A stretch of 16,306 bases of DNA. It comes from Lachnospiraceae bacterium. Its GTDB lineage: Bacteria > Bacillota_A > Clostridia > Lachnospirales > Lachnospiraceae. The position numbers and the translations under genes are program-made. The stretch covers positions 1-16,306 of the forward strand of contig JAFRMI010000044.1 in assembly GCA_017430765.1 (NCBI GenBank). Direction: 5' to 3'. The notes under the pieces are model-generated. The model was not told the DNA's origin. It ran no database searches and was given only the letters and a program-made list of their open reading frames with translations. This document shows positions 1 to 5,469 of this stretch, one piece after another; position 1 is the stretch's first letter, and each line of letters begins with the position of its first letter.

Positions 1-62
1 ACTTTTGTAAAATCTGAAATGTGCGGGTGCTCAAAAATCTTGAAAACGCCTGATTTTTCGGG

Positions 63-105
63 AAAAATTAAGCGCCCGCTTCTGTAAAGAACTTACAGAA
101 ACGGG
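63..105 (-). terminator. Rho-independent terminator of the tRNA-Lys transcript
   Basis: On the minus strand, arms at 105-93 and 87-75 form a 13-bp stem with one G-U wobble and a 5-nt loop. A run of five T follows at 67-63, about 7 nt past the stem. The stem lies 12 nt beyond the 3' end of the tRNA. The U-tract is a little distant from the stem, so efficiency is uncertain. Positions 1-62, beyond it, show nothing I can identify. Confidence 0.65.
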
Positions 106-116
106 TACAAATCGCA

Positions 117-190
117 TGCGCCTCCGGGGACTCGAACCCCGGACACCCTGATTAAGAGTCAGGTGCTCTAGCCAACTGAGCTAGAGGCGC
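117..190 (-). tRNA. tRNA-Lys (anticodon CTT)
   Basis: The minus strand folds as a full cloverleaf. The acceptor stem is GCGCCTC (190-184) pairing with GAGGCGC (124-118), with discriminator A at 117. The D arm carries AGTTGG, and the anticodon stem is CCTGA/TCAGG around loop CTCTTAA, which puts CTT at positions 34-36 and reads AAG (Lys). The T arm is CGGGG-TTCGAGT-CCCCG. Length is 74 nt with the discriminator. CCA is not encoded: the next bases are TGC, so a CCA-adding enzyme is needed. The gene has its own promoter (237-265) and a hairpin terminator downstream, so it looks like a single-tRNA unit. Confidence 0.97.
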
Positions 191-236
191 ATCCTTATGA
201 ATCACGTGCGCCACGTTGTTCCGTGACGCACGTATT

Positions 237-265
237 ATTATATCTACACACCTGTAGAATTGCAA
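237..265 (-). promoter_or_regulatory. Sigma-A promoter of tRNA-Lys
   Basis: Minus strand: -35 TTGCAA (265-260), 17-nt spacer, -10 TATAAT (242-237, perfect). The expected start is near 230, giving a precursor leader of about 40 nt before the tRNA. The spacer contains a small inverted repeat, CTACA-CACC-TGTAG (245-258, plus-strand reading). The leader would fold into a hairpin: arms at 204-215 and 222-233 make a 12-bp stem on the minus strand (one G-U) with a 6-nt loop. Confidence 0.85.
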
Positions 266-308
266 GCATTATTTTATTTTTTATCCGATGTTTTTTTTCG
301 GTGCTTTT

Positions 309-1529
309 TTATCCGACGACCCCGCTTTCGTCAGCCTCTTCGATTCCAAAGACTTCCGTCAGATCGCTGTCAGACAGTTCTTCGCCGTCTTCGCCCTCTT
401 CCGCATCTTCGATATCAAGGTCGTCCCCGTCCAGCACGATCTCCTCGCCGTCAAGGTCTTCATCATACTCGTAGACCGCGTAGATCGTGAGATCCTTCTC
501 TGTCTCGCCGTAAACCGTATCCTCGTCGACTTCTTTCGTGCACTCCTTGTCCTCATAGAACGTATATCCATCATAGATATACGGATAGAACGCGCATCCT
601 TTGCCGACTTCCGATGTCATGACAACTTCGTCCTCCGTACCGGGATCGAGCGTCAGAGACAGCTTGTGTGTGTCCTTGCCGTCAAGCTTGGCCAGAAGCT
701 CCGCATCCGGGGTCTTCGTCTCAACATCCGCCTTCAGCGTGTATTCCGCGACCTGGCTGGCATCTCCGCCCTTCTTCTCAAACGTCACGACCGAGCTGAT
801 GAGGTCTCCGCTCTCCTTGTCGAATTTCGTCACGCGGCTCAGGATATCCCCGTCTTCCGCCGTCGTATTCTCATCGTAGAGGGACATATCCACATAGGAG
901 GCGTCGCGCACAAAGGATTTGAAAACAACCGCGCCGTCCTCCTCTCCCTGCTCCTCAATCACTTCTCCTGCCCACAGGAAGATGAGGTCGTCAGAGGCGT
1001 CGATCTGCTCATTTTTCATCTCCTCATCGTAGAAGACATAACGGACAGGAACATTTCTTTCGGAGTCAAAGCCGTCGTAACGGTCCTTTGTGATGATCTC
1101 CTGAAATCCATCCGTATATTCCGTAAGTCTGAGATCGGGGTCCACATACATTGTATAAGCATAGACCTCAGATCCGTCCGGATTGGTGTTGTTCTCCACG
1201 AACTCGATGTTCTTGTGGTTTTTAAGAAGCTCTGTGATGGTATTCTTCTCGAGATACCCGTTAAAAGCCTTCTCCTCTTCTGTCTCCGGAATGTCCTCCC
1301 CGTCTTCCTCATAAACCAGCTCGCTGTCGTCCCCGGCCTCTTCCGCGTCGAATTCCTCGAGCCCGTCATCCTCAAGATCTTCTTCCTCAAGGTCCTCTTC
1401 CGTGAGTTCGACCGCGCTCTCCACTTCGCCGGAGTCGGCTGTGCCGTTCTCCGCTCCGCAGCCGGAAAGGCTGATCATTCCGCATGTCAAAACACCTGCC
1501 AGAAGAACCGAAATCCATTTCTTTGTCAT
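309..1529 (-). CDS. Acidic lipoprotein of unknown function
   Basis: A 406-residue protein that I do not recognise. The N-terminus is a lipoprotein signal peptide: positive MTKK, a hydrophobic stretch, and lipobox LSGC with the lipidated Cys at residue 24, so it should be anchored on the outer face of the membrane. Residues about 34-86 are almost pure Glu/Asp with few hydrophobics, probably a flexible linker. A mixed, probably folded region follows to about residue 320. Residues about 321-345 (GYTFYEDKECTKEVDEDT, then TIYAVY) resemble the end of a Listeria-Bacteroides (InlB B/Flg_new) repeat, often found in surface proteins. The tail, about 350-406, is again very acidic. The start is supported by AAAGGGAGG 8 nt upstream. 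It lies 98 nt after trmB and may be cotranscribed with it. The function is open; an extracytoplasmic binding or cation-buffering role is only a guess. Confidence 0.85.
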   Translation of the reverse strand: MTKKWISVLLAGVLTCGMISLSGCGAENGTADSGEVESAVELTEEDLEEEDLEDDGLEEFDAEEAGDDSELVYEEDGEDIPETEEEKAFNGYLEKNTITELLKNHKNIEFVENNTNPDGSEVYAYTMYVDPDLRLTEYTDGFQEIITKDRYDGFDSERNVPVRYVFYDEEMKNEQIDASDDLIFLWAGEVIEEQGEEDGAVVFKSFVRDASYVDMSLYDENTTAEDGDILSRVTKFDKESGDLISSVVTFEKKGGDASQVAEYTLKADVETKTPDAELLAKLDGKDTHKLSLTLDPGTEDEVVMTSEVGKGCAFYPYIYDGYTFYEDKECTKEVDEDTVYGETEKDLTIYAVYEYDEDLDGEEIVLDGDDLDIEDAEEGEDGEELSDSDLTEVFGIEEADESGVVG

Positions 1530-1627
1530 AATAATCCTCCCTTTAATAAGTATCCGTTTTTCATCTTATTCCCTGAATGGGCAGTTTGTCCGGATACAAT
1601 CTTTTTTGAAAATGCAGCCATTCCCGC

Positions 1628-2332
1628 TCATCTCCTGTACACCGCCGCCAGTTTGCAGATCGGGTTCCCGAGATTGGAGAACTTTCTTTCATATTCGGTC
1701 ATAATATTGCCGGCGCAAAGTGCAGCGTCACGATGGAGATTCCTTGTCTCATAGAGAAGCTCCCAGTGTTCCGCCGCCTCGATCTCTTCAAGAGAATATG
1801 CAAACAGCGTCTGATTGTCCGTCTTAAACTCGAGCCGTCCTCCGTCCGCAAGCACCTTCTCATAGCGGGCGAGGAACTCCCGTGAGGTCAGCCGTCTCTT
1901 TGCATGCCGCGCCTTCGGCCACGGATCCGAGAAGTTAAGGTAGATCCCATCAACTTCTCCCGCCTCAAAGAGATCGGGCAGTTCCGCCGCATCCACCCGC
2001 AGAAAATGAAGATTCTCCGGAACTGTGAAGGCCTCCTCCTTCTCCGGATTCTCCGCCCTCTCCATCTGATCCGCCGGTGTATTATAGGGCACACCGGCCA
2101 TGCGCTCACAGGCGCGGAAGAGAACCGATTCGTAACGCTCGATTCCGAGATAGTCATTTTCCGGGTGCGTCATGGCCATCTCGATGATAAACCGTCCCTT
2201 TCCCATCCCGATCTCGAGATACAGGGGACGTCCGTTCTTTTTCCATTCGCCCCGCATCGTTCCGGGGTTCTTTATCACGAAGGGGCTTGCCTCGACAATC
2301 CCTTTCGCTTCCGGTATATTTCGAAGTCTCAT
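1628..2332 (-). CDS. trmB: tRNA (guanine-N7-)-methyltransferase TrmB
   Basis: A 234-residue SAM-dependent enzyme that makes m7G46 in the variable loop of tRNAs. Visible motifs are the SAM-binding LEIGMGKGRFI (about residue 39), LGIERYESV, the family signature LNFSDPWPKARHAKRRLTS, FKTDNQTLF, and the C-terminal NIMTEYERKFSNLGNPI. The N-terminus MRLRNIPEA aligns with the Bacillus TrmB start (MRMRHKPWA), which fixes the ATG at 2332. A short insert (about residues 80-105, VPYNTPADQMERAENPEKEE) makes it somewhat longer than the usual 210-220 residues. No Shine-Dalgarno sequence precedes the ATG. Instead a promoter -10 box ends 7 nt upstream, which points to a leaderless transcript. Confidence 0.96.
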   Translation of the reverse strand: MRLRNIPEAKGIVEASPFVIKNPGTMRGEWKKNGRPLYLEIGMGKGRFIIEMAMTHPENDYLGIERYESVLFRACERMAGVPYNTPADQMERAENPEKEEAFTVPENLHFLRVDAAELPDLFEAGEVDGIYLNFSDPWPKARHAKRRLTSREFLARYEKVLADGGRLEFKTDNQTLFAYSLEEIEAAEHWELLYETRNLHRDAALCAGNIMTEYERKFSNLGNPICKLAAVYRR

Positions 2333-2339
2333 GACGAGT

Positions 2340-2368
2340 AGTTTACATGATCACACGCCCTATTTCAA
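2340..2368 (-). promoter_or_regulatory. Promoter of trmB, predicting a leaderless mRNA
   Basis: Minus strand: -35 TTGAAA (2368-2363), 17-nt spacer, -10 TAAACT (2345-2340), then ACTCGTC, then the trmB ATG. The usual 6-8 nt from -10 to +1 puts the transcription start at or within a base or two of the ATG. The hexamers match consensus at 5/6 and 4/6. An inverted repeat GTTTAC/GTAAAC (2341-2346 and 2375-2380) brackets the promoter. Confidence 0.6.
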
Positions 2369-2522
2369 CACTTAGTAAACGTTTTTCCCAGACAGCAGGC
2401 GTGCGGAACAGGTTCATTTTGCATCGAAATTGTGACCATCTTATGATGCGCAGGATGAATTTTCTTCTCTTTTGGTGCGTTTCATTGATTTTTCACACTT
2501 TGCCTGTGAAAATGCATCCCGG

Positions 2523-2664
2523 TTATCCACCTTCCCATCTTACGTAACCCTCCCGGTTTCCATAAAAAAGCCGCATTTTTAGTGGACACAGTGGATAATT
2601 TCGTGTATAACTCCGATTTTTTGCATAAAAACAGGACTCATCCCCATGCGTATGCTGTGGATAA
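2523..2664. other. DnaA-box cluster in a 430-bp intergenic region (2333-2762)
   Basis: Four near-consensus DnaA boxes (TTATNCACA) lie within 142 bp. TTATCCACC is on plus at 2523-2531. On minus are TTATCCACT at 2598-2590, TTATACACG at 2610-2602, and a perfect TTATCCACA at 2664-2656. A further TTTTTCACA at 2489-2497 has one mismatch. Next to the cluster an AT-rich stretch (2677-2706) holds a 15-nt tandem repeat around ACGTAA (2680-2685 and 2695-2700), a motif also present at 2542-2547. No dnaA or dnaN is visible and genes on both sides run in the same direction, so this looks like a DnaA-binding or titration region rather than the main origin. No convincing ORF fills this gap. Confidence 0.6.
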
Positions 2665-2762
2665 GTCCCCTGATTGTTAACGTAATGTATGTTGACGTAA
2701 AATTTCATGAATTCGAACAGTGTAAACGGTGCGGCATCCACTTAAGACCCGGGAGACGGGGT

Positions 2763-3962
2763 TCATAAAGCTTTCTCTTCATAATTCTGCGTCATCTCCC
2801 GCGTGCCATCGCCCGCTTCCACCACATAAAACTCCGGATCTCTTCCGAAATGTTCGCGGTATACGTTTCTTTGCGCCTCACAGAAATGATCCAGTTCCTC
2901 TTCCCGGAGAATAGTGATCGTGCATCCGCCGAATCCTCCTCCCGTCATGCGGCTCCCAATGACGCCGGGCAGGGTCCATGCATTCTCCGCCAGAAGATCC
3001 AGTTCCGGGCAGGAGACCTCGTAATCGTCCCTGAGAGAGATGTGAGACTGCTTCATGAGCTCTCCGACGCGGTTTAAATTTCTGACCCTCAGAGCGCTCA
3101 CAGCGCGTATACTGCGCATGTTCTCATATACAGCGTGCCGGGCCCGCTTCGTATATGTCTCGTTCATAATCACATCCTTGCAGCTCTCGAAGCGGTCGGA
3201 ACCGATATCGCACAGATACTTGATATTGGACACAACCTGCAGCTTCTTTAGCGCTTTTTCACATTCACTCTTTCTAAGATTGTACTCAGCACTGCGGAAG
3301 CCGCAGGGAACCCCCGTATCTGTCAGAACAATCCGGCAGTTCTCAAAGCACAGCGGTATCATCTCACAGCGAAGGGTCGGCACAGTCAGAAAGATCGCGT
3401 GATCCTTTACGCCCATAAGCGACGCGTAAGGACCTGTGATCCCGATCGCCTCCCGCGCGTATTCGGTTGCTCCGCGTGTGACAAGCTTCGCAAGCTCCAT
3501 GCTGTCCAGCTCCGGTGTCCAGAAGATGTCGCGCAGTGCGACTGCCGTAACAACTCCGAGAGAGGCGGACGAGGACAGGCCCGCGCTGATCGGCATATCG
3601 CTGTCAAACAGGATGTCCATTCCGCGCGGCAGCCGGTACCCCACCTGCTCAAATGCCCATATGACGCCCTTTGGATGTAGGATCCAGTGATCCTGCCCCT
3701 CGCCTCCGAAGGGATGGTCGAGAGAAAACTCTTTGACCGTACCGCCGCCATTACTGAGGGAAGAGATCCGGACAATTCGGTCCGTACGCGGACGCACCGC
3801 GGCATATGTACCGATATTCAGTGCGCATGTCAGAACATGTCCCCCGTTGTAAGCCGTGTGCTCTCCGATCAGATTCACTCTTCCGGGCGCAAAAAAGAGA
3901 CGGGGCATATCACCTGCTCCGTAAATTTCCATGAATCGGGCTGTTAAGTTGTCACCATGCAT
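2763..3962 (-). CDS. Galactokinase homologue lacking the catalytic Asp (GHMP family)
   Basis: A 399-residue protein with overall galactokinase architecture. It has the N-terminal signature FFAPGRVNLIGEHTAYNGG (residues 23-41), the ATP-binding GHMP motif ISAGLSSSAS, the AEYNLRKSECE motif, and the C-terminal MTGGGFGGCTITI. Known galactokinases use an Asp in GEHTDYN to hold galactose; here it is Ala37 (GCT). They use Asp in SGIMDQF as the catalytic residue; here the gap-free equivalent is IGITGPY with Gly177 (GGT). Arg28, Glu34 and His35 are kept. Either this is a non-catalytic sugar or nucleotide sensor, or it acts on another substrate. The ATG at 3962 follows GGGGGA with 10-11 nt spacing. It is transcribed alone, with no galT, galE or sugar transporter nearby. 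No clear terminator follows the TGA. I leave the symbol empty because galactokinase activity is doubtful. Confidence 0.88.
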   Translation of the reverse strand: MHGDNLTARFMEIYGAGDMPRLFFAPGRVNLIGEHTAYNGGHVLTCALNIGTYAAVRPRTDRIVRISSLSNGGGTVKEFSLDHPFGGEGQDHWILHPKGVIWAFEQVGYRLPRGMDILFDSDMPISAGLSSSASLGVVTAVALRDIFWTPELDSMELAKLVTRGATEYAREAIGITGPYASLMGVKDHAIFLTVPTLRCEMIPLCFENCRIVLTDTGVPCGFRSAEYNLRKSECEKALKKLQVVSNIKYLCDIGSDRFESCKDVIMNETYTKRARHAVYENMRSIRAVSALRVRNLNRVGELMKQSHISLRDDYEVSCPELDLLAENAWTLPGVIGSRMTGGGFGGCTITILREEELDHFCEAQRNVYREHFGRDPEFYVVEAGDGTREMTQNYEEKAL

Positions 3963-4022
3963 GTCATATTCCCCCGATTATGCAGAATTTCAAACTTCGG
4001 CACTCATTTTGCATCGTACAAA

Positions 4023-4051
4023 AGTGTATCCGATTTATGGTAGATTTTCAA
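4023..4051 (-). promoter_or_regulatory. Promoter of the galactokinase-like gene
   Basis: Minus strand: -35 TTGAAA (4051-4046), 17-nt spacer, -10 TACACT (4028-4023). The predicted start near 4016 leaves a leader of about 54 nt. A second AT-rich candidate lies upstream (TTGTTA, 18-nt spacer, TAATTT, around 4070-4100). The foldase terminator at 4160-4189 isolates this unit from upstream genes. Confidence 0.55.
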
Positions 4052-4159
4052 CATATTCTTCCTGTAAATTATTGTGTTTTTGTGAATTTTAACAAGTTCA
4101 TCTTACACCGCGCCATCCGCTCATACCTTCGACGCAAAAATAACTGCCGCCCTGCTCTC

Positions 4160-4189
4160 AACAAAAAGGAGAACGGTCTCCCGTTCTCC
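4160..4189 (-). terminator. Rho-independent terminator after the foldase gene
   Basis: A perfect 9-bp stem, GGAGAACGG/CCGTTCTCC (4189-4181 and 4176-4168 on minus), has a GAGA tetraloop and is followed directly by TTTTTGTT. It lies 25 nt past the foldase stop codon and probably ends the whole pth-mfd-foldase transcript. Confidence 0.93.
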
Positions 4190-4213
4190 CTGTTTCATAC
4201 AATTTCTATTCTC

Positions 4214-5389
4214 TTACTCCGCTGCCGACTCCGCCGCGGATTCAACGGCTGACATAATTTCTGACTCCGCCGCGGACTCAGCCGCTGACACAGCTTCCGA
4301 TTCTGCTGCCGGTTCAGCAGCTTCCTCGGCCGTGCTTTCGGGATCTTTCAATGTATACGCCGCCGCGTCATTTATGACCACCGACTTCCAGGCATCCTCG
4401 TCGATCGTGAATTCCGCTTCTTCGACCCAGCCGTCCGTGACCTCATTATACTTGTCCTGCTTTCTCTGGACAATCGCGGAATTCCTCTCGGACTCCGTCG
4501 CGTCCTCATCGAATGTCTTGTCAAAGCGGACGATATAATAATGATCTCCGTCCTCGCTCTTGATCACGTGGTCAATGACCTCACCTTCTTTGGCGTCCTT
4601 CACCGCCTCAATGATGGAAGCGTCAAGATACGTGTCTTCCGGGTCATTGGTCGTAAATGTGCCCGTTGAGGCTGTAAGTCCCTCTTCAAAGCCGCTGGCG
4701 GTCTCCGACAGATCCGCGTCTGCCACCTTCTCGAGCGCCAGAATCGCGTCAAGAACCTTCTGCGCCGTATCCTTGGCCGCGGCTTCGTCATCCGTGCTGT
4801 CGTCCTCGTCATCGTTCACATTGACCGTAATATAGGTAAGAGAACTTTGCTGCACTTCATCGTCCGGAATATTCGTGTCCACGTCCGCAACGATCGGATC
4901 CATCATAAGGCTTCTGATCGTCTGCAGCTCCATGAGCGTCACTGCGTCCTCTTTCGAGGCGCCGATCATGTTCTTTACTTCATCGCCGTTTCCGTCGATA
5001 TACGCCTGTGCTGCCGCATCGATCGCGCTCTTCTGCTCCTCCGTGAGTTCCACCTTATACTCGGAAGCGTGCTGCTTAATGGCAAGCATCTTCTTCAGAT
5101 CGTCCATGGCTGATTCCTTCAGGGACTCTCCGTATGTCTCGCCGGTGGAGCTGTTGGTAACCATATCAAAGATCTCGCCGCCCTGTCCGAAATAGGCTCC
5201 CCAGTACTTATAAATCTGTGCCTGCTGGTACCTGGCATAGAGACTTCCGGCGCCGAGGGACACTGTATCATCACCCAACGCAATCAGCGTCTTCGTACCG
5301 TCGAGCTTCGTACTGCCGCATCCCGTAAGCGCAGATACTCCGAGAGATGCAGCCAGGACAAGAGCTGCCGCCTTCTTCATCATCCTCAT
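4214..5389 (-). CDS. PrsA/SurA-like foldase lipoprotein (divergent parvulin domain)
   Basis: A 391-residue predicted extracytoplasmic folding factor. The signal peptide ends in lipobox LTGC with Cys24 as the lipid site. Residues about 30-165 form a helical SurA/trigger-factor-like N-domain, and residues about 170-300 match the position of a parvulin peptidyl-prolyl isomerase domain. That domain is divergent: SLTYITV replaces the usual HILV start and the GGDLG loop is absent, though KEGEVIDHVIKSEDGDHYYIVRF fits its last strands. Isomerase activity is therefore uncertain. The C-terminus (about residues 355-391) is a low-complexity Ala-Glu-Ser repeat (AAESE type) encoded by degenerate DNA repeats. 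The start is supported by AAGGAGAG upstream. Position directly downstream of mfd is typical of prsA-like genes in Clostridia, from memory. It ends at a strong terminator. Confidence 0.82.
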   Translation of the reverse strand: MRMMKKAAALVLAASLGVSALTGCGSTKLDGTKTLIALGDDTVSLGAGSLYARYQQAQIYKYWGAYFGQGGEIFDMVTNSSTGETYGESLKESAMDDLKKMLAIKQHASEYKVELTEEQKSAIDAAAQAYIDGNGDEVKNMIGASKEDAVTLMELQTIRSLMMDPIVADVDTNIPDDEVQQSSLTYITVNVNDDEDDSTDDEAAAKDTAQKVLDAILALEKVADADLSETASGFEEGLTASTGTFTTNDPEDTYLDASIIEAVKDAKEGEVIDHVIKSEDGDHYYIVRFDKTFDEDATESERNSAIVQRKQDKYNEVTDGWVEEAEFTIDEDAWKSVVINDAAAYTLKDPESTAEEAAEPAAESEAVSAAESAAESEIMSAVESAAESAAE

Positions 5390-5411
5390 GTTTTCTCTCC
5401 TTTTATTACAC

Positions 5412-5427
5412 AGAACAAATCTGTTCT
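5412..5427. promoter_or_regulatory. Perfect inverted repeat upstream of the foldase gene
   Basis: AGAACA-AATC-TGTTCT has 6-bp arms and a 4-nt spacer. It lies in the 80-nt mfd-foldase gap, just upstream of the foldase ribosome binding site. It could be an operator or a small mRNA hairpin. I see no convincing promoter in this gap, so the foldase gene is probably read from the mfd transcript. Confidence 0.4.
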
Positions 5428-5469
5428 CTTTCCCGTCCGTTTATGCAATACAGACTGCAATCGCTTATT

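Noticed and set aside
288..1754. A 488-residue plus-strand open frame opposite the acidic lipoprotein and trmB
   Set aside because: It is the antisense shadow of two well-supported minus-strand genes, has no ribosome binding site and no recognisable motif.
2523..2741. A 72-residue minus-strand ORF in the gap between the galactokinase-like gene and trmB
   Set aside because: It has no ribosome binding site, its composition is unlike its neighbours, and it overlaps the DnaA-box cluster, which explains the region better.
2333..2762. The main chromosomal origin (oriC)
   Set aside because: No dnaA, dnaN, rpmH or gyr genes are in view, and genes on both sides point the same way instead of diverging, so only a DnaA-box cluster is claimed.
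2414..4016. The 13-mer TCATTTTGCATCG occurs at 2414-2426 and 4004-4016, upstream of trmB and of the galactokinase-like gene
   Set aside because: A few shared 13-mers are expected by chance in 16 kb on two strands. The copies sit at different places relative to the two promoters (far upstream of one, over the start site of the other).
5412..5427. LexA/SOS box upstream of the foldase gene
   Set aside because: The Gram-positive LexA box needs GAAC-N4-GTTC. Here the spacing between GAAC and GTTC is six, so it does not match.
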